Position numbers and translations under genes: made by a program. Of a stretch of DNA of 64,000 bases, positions 11,191 to 23,507 are shown in pieces. This stretch comes from Chlorokybus atmophyticus. Lineage: Eukaryota; Streptophyta; Chlorokybophyceae; Chlorokybales; Chlorokybaceae. The number at the start of each line of letters is the position of its first letter. Position 1 is the stretch's first letter. The notes below the pieces were generated by a model. The model was not told where the DNA came from and made no database searches. It was given only the letters and a program-made list of their open reading frames with translations. The DNA lies in contig RHPI01003156.1 in NCBI GenBank assembly GCA_009103225.1, positions 705,339 through 769,338 of the forward strand. Direction: 5' to 3'.

Positions 11191-14100
11191 ATGAGCTACG
11201 TGGAGCTGCTGACCACATGCGCCTTGGCTGGAGCGGTGCTGGTTGCTGTCGTTGCACTTGCACGCCGGCAGGTAAGGCTTTGGCATTGTGTGTGCGGTTT
11301 GCCCGTCGCTTTTCGGCGCTAAAGATGGCTTTGCTTGCTTGCTTGCTTGCGTCGTACGTTGTGTGAACAAACATCCACATAGTTGTGACGCGGTCTGTGC
11401 TGTGTCACGTCTTTTCCCATTCGCATACATCTTAGGCTGTATAGATTCTGCACACACTGCTTCATGAACATGTATTCTTGTGGTTGCCTACACTGATTGG
11501 ACTTCCAATTCATGTTCAATCTCGATCCATGAGCTGATGTTGTCATGCATGAATGCATGCGCTTGTTTGTGCATATCACATACAATTGCTTGCATGCCAA
11601 AGCCGTATTACATGTAGTGGCCATCATCTAGTATCTAGGATCTCCTCACCATGAGGTGTGGAATTGTCAGGATACCTCAATACTCTCGGCTTGTTGATTG
11701 GCATGGTTTGAAGAGTACTTACTGTTGCCTGGTGTCATGTCAACCATCTGACTTGTTGGGTTCGTTGCTCTCGGTAGTTGGCGAGGCACAGATCCTCCTA
11801 TGAAGCTGCAGTTGAAGCCGAGCGCCAGCTGTCTGCGCGGTCCAAGCTGCCGCCCGCCCCGCACAAGTGGTATAAGGAGAATGGCTGGAGCCGGCTCCCC
11901 GTCACGCGGTGTTGTGTGTGTTTGGATATGTTGTTCCAGGCAAGTTCAATACATGGCTTGCTAACCACTGTCTGTAAACTTGCTTATGCGAAGTTCACAA
12001 AAAAATCTTCCCAAACAGTTTGTGTGCAGAACCTTCCCAAAGGACAACAAGTTCTTCTCTGATGCTATGCAATGCATTCACAGCTGCTGTAGCAAGGTGC
12101 AATGAGTCAACATTGTGTTCATGTGCAGCCGGCTGACGCCAAATGCTGCGAGATCTGCGGTGTGGCCGCCCATCGCTGGTGTGTGCGAAAGGCATTGCCG
12201 GACTGCAAGCTCGTAGCCATAGCTGCGGTCACCACCGACATGCAACACCATTGGGTGGAAGGCTCGACTGACTTGGAGGACGCACCCGAAACTGAACCTG
12301 TTTGCACTCATTGCAAAGAGCCTTGCGGTGAGCCGAATACAGAGATTGCGTATACTACGGTAACCTACAAGCTGCTGTGGCCTCGCCTTATATTGTTGTG
12401 TCACACAGCAGGCTCGGGTTTGTTGGCTCAGCAGCCGTTGTGGCGTTGTGTTTGGTGTCACAATATGGTGCATGTGGAGTGTCATGCTGCTTCTCTGAAA
12501 GCTGGCATTCATCCGGATGATCTGTGCGATCTCGGCCCGTTCAGAAGGCTGATCCTCCCGCCCACGTGCGTACACGACTTCACGACTTCCGCATCCCAGG
12601 AACAAAAAGGCTATAACCGTAGCATGTCTCTCAAACGTGTCGTGAGCTCCATTGCTCAAGGTGCATGTAGGCCGACAACCCTGTTGTGCCATGCATCCGG
12701 CAGCCGCAGTTGCCAGTGTTGTTTGCTGACACATATGACTTAACAGGAGCCAACAAGATGGCACACTCTGCACACAATGCTGTTGGTTCATTTAAACATC
12801 GTGCGAACAAGGCCGGTGCTGATGGCCACCAGCAGTCTTCCTCAAATGCACAGACGAGCTCAGAAGACACACCCGCGGAGCCTCCCGCATCCAGCAGCAG
12901 CAAGCAAAACCTCCCTTCCTTTGCGGCCAACACAACAACCGAGAACAACGGGTCCCCAACTGTGCCGAGCACCACGCCAGACGCGACACACATGCCGCAC
13001 TGTATACCCAAGCACGCCATTCAGAGCAAGTACGCCATATCAAGCCTTCCCACTGACACGCGGCCCCTCCTGGTGTTCATCAACAAGCGCAGTGGTGCTC
13101 AGGAGGGTGCCACGCTTAGACGCCGACTTGCACGCTTATTGAACCCGTTGCAGGTCCGGTTCACAATATGTGCATATGACTTGGTGTCGGCATCAGCGTG
13201 TGTTGTCGTTGACGTTGTGCTGCTCTGTTCAGGTCTTTGAGCTGTCCAGTGAACAAGGACCAGAGGTTGGGCTTGCCCTCTTTGCAAATGTAACTCACTT
13301 TCAAGTGGTTATTGCTGGTGGAGATGGCTCAGTAAGGTATGCATATACCAGATAGCTGCTGTTGTGATTGTGTTCTAGACTTTTATCGTTAATTGCTGAT
13401 GCATAGTGCTTGGACAGCTGGGTGTTGAATGCGATCGAGCAGTGCAAGTATGAAAATCCTCCTCCTGTTGCCATTCTTCCGCTGGGTACTGGTAATGACC
13501 TGGCGCGTGTTCTGAACTGGGGAGCTGGTTTCTCACGTGACATCAGTCTCGGGCACATCTTGAAGGACATCGAGCACGCTTCCGTGGTGCTACTTGATCG
13601 GTGGGAGATGGTCATAACCGAGGGCAAGGCTAGCGCAAAGCCTGAGCGAAAGGTCATGAACAACTATGTTGGCATCGGTGTTGACGCAAAGGTACAGTAC
13701 CATGTGATGCATGAAGTGGTAGCTTGGTAGCTTATCTGAGTGGCTCTCTGCAGGTGGCCCTTGAAGTTCATAACTCCAGAGAAGCGCAGCCCCACTGGTT
13801 TTACAACCAGATGGTGAACAAGCTGTTTTATGCTGCAGAGGGTGCCAAGAACATCATTGACGGTCCTTGCCACCTTCCGCAAATACTACAGGTGACTTGA
13901 TTGTATAGACTGGTGCGCATTGTGTTCACCATCACATGCTGCAGTGCTAAGCTCAGCTGCTGCAGTTACAATGTGATGGGAAGGAGTTGCCAATCCCGGA
14001 CGGGATCGAAGGTGTAATGGTGGTGAACATCGGGAGCTACATGGGCGGTGTTGACCTATGGAACAAACCAGGACCAGATGAGAGCGATGAGTACTCGCCT

Positions 14101-14488
14101 CAATCCATGAACGACGGCATACTGGAGGTGGTGGGCGTCACTGGCTCATGGCACCTTGGCACGCTGCAGGTGCCTTGACCTTTCTCTCTTGATGTTGTTT
14201 CAGTAGGTCAATTGTTTGCTTTGAGCAAGTTGTTGATATGCTTTTCGCACTATCGCCGGACGTACACGTAGTTGGATAACACCAGGTTGCTATGTATTGC
14301 AGGTTGGGTTGGCGCGTGCTTTGCGGTTGCGACAGTGCCGGTCAGTAAAGTTCACCACAACCAACAAGCTTCCCATGCAAGTGGATGGCGAACCCTGGAT
14401 GCAAGGGCCTTGCACGATAGAGGTAAGTCTTCACGGACAGGCCAACATGCTGCGGGGATCGCACGGAGAGCTCGTGGGTATGCAGTAG
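11191..14488 (+). CDS. Diacylglycerol kinase, copy A (C-terminally shortened)
   Basis: Ten exons: 11191-11271, 11778-11939, 12129-12327, 12412-12660, 12747-13153, 13233-13336, 13418-13691, 13754-13891, 13966-14169, 14303-14488; about 667 residues. The enzyme phosphorylates diacylglycerol to phosphatidic acid. Exon 1 encodes a membrane anchor ([19 protein letters not shown]). Two C1 domains follow (exons 2-3 with CCVC, CEIC, HRWC; exons 3-4 with CTHC, CVWC, HVEC). Next come a Ser-rich linker, the catalytic domain ([28 protein letters not shown]) and the accessory domain. This layout resembles plant cluster-I DGKs and animal DGK-epsilon. Intron 2 uses a GC donor (CAG|GCAAGT at 11937-11945). Relative to copy B the protein stops early, after GELVGMQ, losing about 35 residues. 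Enzyme activity may therefore be altered. Confidence 0.88.
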
Positions 14489-16500
14489 GCCTGAGGGACA
14501 GCAAAGATTGCGGCCTCTTGTGTAAGCGATGAGGTTGCGCTGACACCAACCTCGCTCAACAGTTGGCTCGATAGCAAGCAGCTATTGATCTCTCGTGATG
14601 TGCTCAACAGCCGCGGGGGGCTACCATGCATGTCTCCATTGACGTTGAACAAGCAACCACTGTGGTGCTGGCGCCCGCATAAAAACGCGTCCAGCCAGTA
14701 TTCGCTGCAGTGGCTGCCATAGACACCTCACTGCAATGCAAACACCTGTAGCGGTTGTGGTCTTGTCCATGCAGCTTTCTGGCTCAGAGCAGACAATCGC
14801 CTTCTTGAGGAGCCGCGGTTGCGACAGTCAATGCAAACTGTTATGATAGGCCAAGTTAAGGACATAAAGCGTGATGATGGAATTGATGTAAAGTGGTTGT
14901 GGTGCGTGCATGGCAACTGGTGGTTAGCAACTGGCTAGTGCCTTGGAGTGGTTGTGCGCATGTATGCTTGTTGCGTTATGAAAGTGCTCAATTCATGTGT
15001 AAGCATGGTTTGAAGAACATGGTTGCTGCTGGTGTTGGCTTATATGTGCATGCGCACATGTGTTTCCACATGCTCTCACCATGCACAGCTTCACACTCAT
15101 GGCACTCCATGAGTGTGGTGCTTCACATCTATGTACATATTGCCAGGCCATGTGCCCTAGGCAATTTTGATTATCTGCATGGCCCTCAAGCACTATTACA
15201 GATAGTCCTAGTACCTGTGCAGTAGCGCTATGCGTTGGCCAAGAGTAGCAGCACCAGAGTAGGCACCATGCAACCCAACAGTGTGAGCGAGCTTGCACAC
15301 GCTTGCTTGTATAGATCTGAAAAGCTTATTTCGGGGCCAGTTAGCAGGTGGTAGTAGGAGGTGGTAGTGCAATGCTATGCTATGCACTGCCAGTGCACAA
15401 CAACAACCACACAGCAGCCACAACCACACACGCACACACGCACAGCAGGTGACAGGCGGCAGGCACAAAGACGTTAAGTAGAAGACACCAGGGGCAGGGG
15501 GCCTAGGCTAGCTAAACGAGTGCAAGCAAGCAATGGTAGCAGGACAAGGCAGTAGAGGATAGCAGCGTGTGTACCTGCGCAGCCCCAGAGGCTTGTCAGC
15601 GACCGCCACAACCATGCGCTAGCCCAGGCCCCCTGCTTGTATGTAGCGTTGCCCTATGCTTTGTGCAGTATTGGCAGATTCGCAGCCTTTGTAGCTCTCC
15701 CTCGCGCAGGACTATGACTATGACATCAGTTGAATGCCGACAAAATTGTTCTCTCCATTTGGCCGCCAGATCGTACTGAGGAACACCTCACCACCTCGCG
15801 GAATGCATGCAGGCGTGTAGGCGTATTGCACTGTAATGCCATTTGCAACATAACACCAAACGATGCATTGCATAGTGCCTTGCAATTGACTTGCTGAGCA
15901 CATTTTCGGCGGAACCAGCAGTAGCAGCATTGACGCTGGCATCTTACAACCCTAACAGAACTAGCAGCTGCAACACAACCACAATACATTGTATACACTA
16001 CTACCGGTACTACTCGAGTTCCCAGCCACGGGACTGCAAGCCCGCGTAGAAGCACAACACATGTTGTACAACCTACTGTACAACAACAGCAGCCGCACCT
16101 ACAGCAGCAGTAGCAAACCCGGCGACACTGGACAAGGCATGGTTGGCAATAGCACACACGCACACACGCAACGAGCAGTTGCAACCGCCCCTCTTCATGT
16201 CGGCCTGGGTCTCTCCTTTGACGACCCCGCTAGTCCGCAGCGCCTAAGACACCTCGGCTTAGCTGTAAGGAAGACTCGATCAAGCACATTACAACAGCCA
16301 AAAGCAAATACAAACCCAACAACTACCCGTTTTTTTCCATCTGTACTTGATGGGGACTCGCACGACAGACGCCATGCATCAAAGCGCGCAAGTGCACGCG
16401 CTCCAATTTATCTTTATAAAGTATGATGTCATGATTGGCTGATTGGTTAGCTTGGGCACACAATAGACTACCTGGTATAGATGTCCATAAGCCTGCAATC

Positions 16501-16712
16501 AGCAAACTAGTGAGTTGGTTTGCGCTTGCGGCAATGTGCGCGTGCGTGCGCATGCGTGTGCGTGCACTCTTACATACACATACACGCGTGTTTATGTGCT
16601 GCAATTAGCAAACTAGTGAGTTTGCGCGCAGGGCGATGTGCGTGTGCGTGCGCATGCGTGTGCGTGCGCACTCTTACATACACATACACATACACGCGTG
16701 TTTGTGTGTGTA
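16501..16712. repeat. Two-copy tandem repeat, unit about 106 bp
   Basis: Both units begin with AGCAAACTAGTGAG (16501 and 16607). They continue through a GTGCGTGCGCATGCGTGTGC block, then CTCTTACATACACATACA and CGCGTGTTT. The copies differ by small indels and substitutions, chiefly an extra CATACA in the second unit. The alternating purine-pyrimidine core could adopt Z-DNA. Confidence 0.8.
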
Positions 16713-16726
16713 AGGGAGAAGGAGGA

Positions 16727-17300
16727 AAAGGGGGAGGGGGAGGGGGGGGCACTTACTTCTCTGCACAATCATGGATTTGACTCCGGTTTGGCCCAAAGGG
16801 AAGCCAGTGAGTGCTCTGGTGTAGGCATTGCTTGAAGTGAGGGCATCCGGGATCTGCGAATCTAGCAGTGTAGTGTACAATCGCCTCCTTGTAGCCTCCG
16901 TGATGCTACGTGTTGTCAAGAAGAGCGCCTTCCTCATCCGGTCTTTACAATGCTAACAACATGACATAAACATTGACAATAACAAGCAACATTACATGCA
17001 ATCCACGCACAAGACCTTCACCTCCAGTACAACCCTACTTTGAACTTTAAGACACGCCACCTTGTAGTCATTGCACGTACTTTCCAACTTCACCTTTTCA
17101 GCCAGATGTACTTGGAATTGCTTGTTTGAGGTCGAATACTTCGTCCAAGCCTTGTCTGCTGAGCTTTGCAGTTGCGATGCTTGGTGGCACGTGGCTCTCT
17201 CATGTTTGGGTATGTGGCACTAAATGGAGACGCGCTCGCATGGCAATGAGCATCGTCTCGAATGTGTCAGTGCTGTGGGTGCTATGCAATGCAATGTTAA
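16727..17300 (-). pseudogene. Possible exon remnants of an unrecognised gene
   Basis: Two minus-strand stretches look coding by composition. One at about 17150-17020 reads through KAWTKYSTSNKQFQVHLAEK and ends at a GTGAAG donor-like site. The other at about 16937-16790 reads RKALFLTTRSITEATRRRLY and continues to SQIPDALTSSNAYTRALTGF. They lie in plausible order with AG-like acceptors, but no start, stop or known domain can be assigned. They could be a decayed gene or chance open frames. Confidence 0.2.
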
Positions 17301-19205
17301 CGAAGTCATGACCAAGGTCCTCCTCATACCTTTCCTACGACCAAAGACAAACTCAGACTATGATAGACTATCATGATGTAATTATGCGACAAAATCAACA
17401 ACTGCAACAATTGATTCATATTCGCGGATGCGGCAATGAGCCTGGTGAGCTGGCACAACAGCTGCAAGGCGGCCTTCATGCTCCTTCGACAGCTAGCAGC
17501 AACAAAGCTGAGGCGAGATGGTGAATATTAAACATAGACACGGAAGAGGCAGCAAAGCATGGCAGTAGGCCTACCTCCACCACGGCCGCCGCTAGAACCT
17601 TAATTGAAGCTGCAGAGGACGGCTTCCAGGACGGCTACCCGCAATAATTCGTCAAAAATCTACGATTTACAAGCTGTAATTATTGATTGGTGTTGACGAA
17701 TTACCCGTAGTGCAAAACCCGCGCAGATTTATGTGATAGGCTTAAACTTAGGCGGGTTATTGGGCCCCAACAGGATCGACAGCTTTTGGACAGGCTGTTG
17801 ATGTCAGCCCATGGCTTTCAAAGTCGACACAATGCCAATGGCAATGGCATTATGCCAAACCTATAACTTATGCATTATGACCGGTAATTCTTAATCACAT
17901 ACGGCTTATATATACAAGTCAGAACATTCAGCTATATCTATATTGGATGATGAATGACACATCATAGCGTCGACTTTGATGGCATGCTCAACCCTGCTTG
18001 TCACATCATGTAAACATGCGTTAATGCGCGGCACATTGACGCATGTTGCATGAACCATGAGCAAAATGTCTAAAATAAAATGTGTAAGGAAAAGGAAACG
18101 TACCCATGCAAAGCAATACCGTAATGCTTCATACTGTGCTTGTAAAAACCTTGGCGGCGCGCGGCTGGTCTACGTGTGGTGCTGGTCGTCCTGCTTATGG
18201 TAGGTGCCGGGCCTGACCTCTCCCTCGATATTCTATGCGCTCCCTTCGCAGGTACACCCTTCTGCTACTCTCCGCCTTGCCTGAATGCTCTATTGAACTC
18301 ACAAATTCCTGCACTTGGAACCAGCCCCCTTACTTGTTGGCATTTGTTTTGTGCAATTTGCTTGTGCTTAAGCTTGAAATGTGATGGCTTCTGCGTGTGC
18401 GTGCTATTGACCAACGGCCCTCTGTTTGCTATATCATTTATTATGTAGATAGTTGCCAAAGTAGTAGTGACGAAATATATCTATATAACTCAGTAGCTGT
18501 GACGAAGCATGGCAAATTGTACATTGTGTTTTGACTTTTATTTTGCCTTATCGCTTAATGGATTGTTCGCAATAGTATACAACTTGCCCACAACCATACA
18601 TACAGCGACACATTTCCCCGCATAATATATATCAACGAACTTTTGCAGATTTTGGTGGTGTAAGTTTATGGCTACTGCGCTGGTGATTACCAAAAATTTG
18701 CTATACAATTTGTTTAGAGCTCTACAACGTCCACTTCCAACATTTGTACTGCAATGATATCTTCACGCATATTGCTTCATGTTTAAAACCATGTTAATGT
18801 AAAGAGGCTTACAAGAGTGACTGATTCCTTGCACCACAAAGTAGTATTGAAGTGCCTTATAGAACACCAGTAATGGGACCTATTCCACTCATGCAGCACA
18901 AAAGCACAGTTGTTCACACAATCCGTTCACTCGAGCAGAGGGTCAACCACAAGTGAAACCGATGGCAACAATACAACTTGCAATATTAGGCACCTAGCGG
19001 GCTGCTGCACCCGACAAAGCCACCAGATCACCTACCTGCCTCATAGGTATAAGTTATGTACATATATTATAAAAACATGCTACAATACTAGCAACCCCGT
19101 GCGTACAGACAACCCCCCTATTACCCCTGTCGACAACACCACTCAAAGCAAAGCCAATCTCAGAAAAGACAACCCCCCACACAGAAACCACCAGTCTGAT
19201 GACCC

Positions 19206-22200
19206 TCAGTAGAGCTTCCGGGCCATCTCTGTCAGCAACGCTCTCCTCTGCTGCGCAGTGATGAGGCCGGAGCTCTCTGCGTTATCCAGCACCTCGCCCA
19301 TGACCGCAGCGGCGTAGCCCACGGGCTCTCCGCGCGATCTCCGCAGCATGAAGGCCTGCCCGTGGAGAGTTATCTCTGTTGAGCAAGGACCTTGCATCCA
19401 CGGCTCTCCGTCCACTTGCACCGGAAGCGTGCCAGTTGTGGTAAACTTCACTGAACGGCACTGTCGCAACCGCAATGCGCGCGCCAACCCAACCTGCCCG
19501 CAACACATAGCAACCGGTGTCAACTTAGTCCTAGCAGTTCTGCATATTTGCCTTTAGACAATCAATCAACTGAGTAATATATGTCCAGGTAGCACGCATT
19601 CCACCACTTCAAAACGCAAACACACACAGGACCGACTAGTGCATCACAGAGGTGAGTCATTTAGGCACCTGCAGCTTGCCGAGGTGCCATGAGCCAGTGA
19701 CGCCCACAACTTCCAATATACCGTCGTGCATAGATTGAGGCGAGTAGTCATCATCCTCATCTGGTCCTGGTCGGTTCCACAGATCTACGCCGCCCATGTA
19801 GCTCCCAATGTTGACAACCAGCACGCCTTCGATCCCAGCCGGGATGGGTAAATGCTCTCCGTCACAATACATCTGCAGTGACTGAGCTTAGCACCATACT
19901 GAACAGAGTTGTGCCACATGAGAGACCTAAGCATGAACGGCCTGCATGAATACTACCATATGGCTGTCTTAGCATGCAAGTAACCTGTAGAAGCCGCGGA
20001 AGTTCGCCGCAAGTATGGTCAATGATGTCCTTGGCACCCTCTGCCGCATACCAGAACTTGTTCACCATCTGGTTGTAAAACTTATCGGGCTGCGCTTCTC
20101 TGGAGTTATGAACATCAAGGGTGACCTACAAAGAACGAGACTCTGGTCAGCTATCATGCTGGCACTTGTCATGCATTACACAATATTGTACCTTGGCATC
20201 AACACCAATGCCAACATAATTGTTCATCAGCTTGCGCACAGGCTTCGCGTTCGCCTTGGTACCGGTTATGGCCATTGCCCATCGATCGAGTAGCACTACA
20301 GAGGCGTGCTCTATGTCCTTCAAGATGTGCCCAAGACCGACATCGCGTCCAAGAAATGGGGAAAAACCACCTCCCCAGTTGAGCACGCGTGCCAGGTCAT
20401 TGCCAGTTCCCAGAGGGAGTATAGCAACAGGAGGAGGGTTTTCATATCTGCACTGCTCGATTGCATTCACCACCCAGCTGTCAAGCACCACATCAAAGCA
20501 ACTATAAACAAAAAGCTAGGAAATTAGTTCAACTAAAGCGGCCTTAACACTTATTGCAGCGGTTACATACCTTACTGAGCCATCACCACCGGCCACAAGC
20601 ACTCGAAAGTGTGTTACATTTGCAAAGAGGGCCAGCCCCACCTCTGGTCCTTGTTCACCGGACAGCTCAAAGACCTGAACAGAGCAGCGTAACAGTGAGC
20701 AACAACTACACGCAGTGATGCCCACACAAAGTAACACATGCGCATTGTGTGCCAAACCTGCAATGGGTTCAGGAGGCGAGTAAGGCGGCGCCTTAGCATC
20801 GCGCCCTCCTGAGCGCCACTGCGCTTGTTGATGAACACCAGGAGGGGCCGCGCATCTGCGGGAAGGCGCGATATGGCGTACTTGCTCTGAATGGCGTGCT
20901 TCGGTACGCAGTGCGGAGTGTGCGCGGTCGTGTCCAGCGTGCTGCTTGGTGATGCGTGTGACCCGCCATTCTCGGTTGCGTTGGCCGCAGAAGAAGAGAG
21001 GTCCTGCTTGCTGCTGTTGGCACTTCTGTGGCCCAGACCATTGCTGCCGCTGGATGCGGGAGCTTTGGCAGGCGCATCTAAGCTGATTAGTGAGTTGGAG
21101 GAAGATCGCCGGTGGCCTTTGGCACCCTTCTTCGCACGATGCTTGAATGAGCCAACCGCAGTGTGTGCAGAATGGGCCATTGCATTAGCTCCTGTTACAA
21201 TGGTATAAGCAAACACACACAACGGCAGCAAGTGCTACAACACGCAAGCCGACACGCACCTTGTGCAATGGAGTTCATGACTTGTGATAGAGAAGTACTA
21301 CCATAGGAGCTTTTTTGTTTCTGAGACGTGGGAGTTGTGAGGTCATGTACGCATGTGGGCGGGAGGATGAGCCTTCTGAATGGGCCGAGATCGCACGGGT
21401 CGTCTAGGCGAATGCCAGATCTCAGCGCTGCAGCATGACACTCCACATGCACCATACTTTGGCACCAGACGCAACGCCACAACGGCTGCTGAGCCAAGAA
21501 ACCCGACCCTGTGGCATGACACAACACCGAAGACTAAGAGAAAGTAGCTGGTTGCTGATGCATACGCAATCTCTGTGTTAGGCTCACCGCAAGGCTCTTG
21601 GCAATGCGTGCAAACAGGTTCTGCTTCAGGTGCGTCCTCCAAGTCAGTTGAACCTTCCACCCAATGGTGTTGCATGTCGGTGGTGACCGCCGCTATGGCC
21701 ACGCGCTTGCAGTCCGGCAACGCCTTTCGCAAACACCAGCGATGGGCGGCCACTCCACATATCTCACAGCATTTGGCTTCAGCCGGCTGCTCATAAACAC
21801 GATGTTTACTTATTGCAGGTTGCTGCAAGTCGTGTGCATCATGCAGTGCACAGACGAAACCTTTCATCCTTAACAAACAAAAGGGAAACCCTTCTGGTAA
21901 GGATGAGAGGTTGTGACTGAAAGCTGTTATAGACGTTGTAGCAACCTCTCGAGCAATTGCACCAGAAATGGTTTGCAAACCATGCATTAAACTCACCTGA
22001 AACAACATATCCAGGCAAACACAACACCGCGTGACAGGAAGCCGGCGCCAGCTGTTTTCCTCATACCACTTATGCGGGACGGGCGGCAGCTTTGACCGCG
22101 CAGACAGGCGACGCTCGGCTTCAACTGCAGCTTCATATGAGTATCGATGCTTGGCCAACTAGGAGCAACAAACACAACAGGTCAGGTGTAAAGCAACGTT

Positions 22201-22748
22201 CTTAACATCAAATATAACAGCGGACCACAACAAGCACTCATCGCAACATGCAAAGAAACAAACCAAAGGAACATCAGTAAGGTACATTACAGATTTGACA
22301 AATCATGCTTCATAGAGATCTCGAAATGTGTAATGTGGCCACTACATCTGATATGCCTTGCGCGTGACAGCACCTGTATCTGATATGCACGAAGGAGTGC
22401 ATGCATGTACGACAGCATCAGCTCGTAGATGCAGAGCTCAAAGTAGTTATTCACTTCCAATAGTTCAGACAAGTACAAGTACACTATCCACTAAGGGACT
22501 ATGCACCATTGATACGTATGTGTATGCAGATGGGAAACTCTACCGCCTTGAAACAGCACAAGTTGGATCACAACCAGTTGACGGATATACTCCTTTCACT
22601 CGTGCTATTATGACAGCAAATACATCAACAGCGCTAACAAGAGATAGGCAAACCCGCACATCAATCGTACCTGCCGGCGTGCAAGTGCGATGACAACAAT
22701 CAGCACAGCTCCAGCCAAGGCGCATGTGGCGAGCACCACGTAGCTCAT
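19206..22748 (-). CDS. Diacylglycerol kinase, copy B (full length)
   Basis: Ten minus-strand exons: 22748-22671, 22158-21997, 21786-21588, 21508-21260, 21191-20758, 20674-20571, 20477-20192, 20125-19985, 19872-19669, 19493-19206 (stop TGA); about 714 residues. The intron positions and phases are the same as in copy A. Exons 2, 3, 4, 6 and 9 are identical in length (162, 199, 249, 104, 204 nt). Domains run in the same order: a membrane anchor ([18 protein letters not shown]), two C1 zinc domains, a Ser-rich linker, the catalytic domain ([17 protein letters not shown]) and the accessory domain. The C-terminus is longer than copy A, ending in a helical tail ([19 protein letters not shown]). Intron 2 has an ordinary GT donor, unlike copy A. 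The gene points towards copy A, so the pair is a tail-to-tail inverted duplication. The role is inferred from the family: making phosphatidic acid from diacylglycerol at a membrane. Confidence 0.9.
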
Positions 22749-23507
22749 GGGCAGAGGCACCCCTGGCGGCCGGTAGAGGTCGTGAAGCTTCGCCTGGTAG
22801 AGTAGAGACCCTGAGCTGGAGGCTGCCTCCGCCTCCGGCTGCATGTTGTGTGTGGATGGCACAAGCAAGCGGACTACAGGGAGGAGAGCTAATTGTTACA
22901 GACCATTTAGAGCTAGAGTCAGGCCTGGTCTAGCAAGCGCGGCCTGGCTCGGCCTGGCCTGTGATCCTGCCTGTCCTTGTGAGGGGGCCATAAAGGCCCC
23001 AGCAGGTTGAACCGTCACATTCACCTGTCGCCAGCAGCCGCAACACCTTCCCTGAACGTTCTAGAGCAAGCGTAAATCTATGCCCTGTACTCTTTTGTGC
23101 AAAAGTGTTCCCCCGCCTCTTCGCCTTGTCAACAAGAACCTCAAGTCCAACGCCAGCACCGCCCCAGTCGCCGCCTCCTCACCCGGACATCAAGCTGTCT
23201 CCATATAGTTAAACCAAGTTAGCTCAACTGCAATGAACAAACCCGATGGCACCACCCCAGCTTCCGATATCGGGTAAAGCGTTTATAACAACGGGTTTTG
23301 CCATGACCTGCTGATGATACCGGAGCTAAGGTTGCGACCACGGTTAAGGCTTGCACTTCAATTGCTGCGGTTTAACCGGTTTAGTGTAGCCTGCTTGTTC
23401 GAAACTGTGGTGAGCGGCGGCAGTGGTGGCGAGGTTGGCGTTGTCCTTGTTCTTTCGAGCCATACTTGGGTTGTAGAACTGCTTCTACAGACGAGGCGTC
23501 AGGCAAC
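22749..23507. promoter_or_regulatory. Probable shared upstream region of DGK copy B and METTL13
   Basis: The two genes diverge from this 0.76-kb stretch. A segment at about 22925-22990 is rich in GGCCTGG/CGGCCTGGC repeats, similar to DNA upstream of the SPAG17 gene. No TATA box is obvious. Sequence next to the copy-B start (TCTCTACTCTACCAGGC on the minus strand) also occurs upstream of copy A, so the duplication included 5' UTR. Confidence 0.4.

Larger units (their letters stand above)
14489..19205. other. Long intergenic region between the two DGK genes
   Basis: These 4.7 kb lie between the converging ends of the paired DGK genes. They hold eroded sequence resembling the copy-B 3' end just after 14488, a tandem repeat at 16501-16712 followed by a purine tract (16713-16749), and possible coding remnants on the minus strand at about 16730-17300 (both listed separately). 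From 17300 to 19205 the DNA becomes more AT-rich and I see no supportable gene there. Confidence 0.5.

Noticed and set aside
15726-16184. Minus-strand Cys/Val-rich frame between the DGK genes
   Set aside because: Its composition comes from CAGTAG/GTTGTTG repeats; no real cysteine motif spacing or start context is present.
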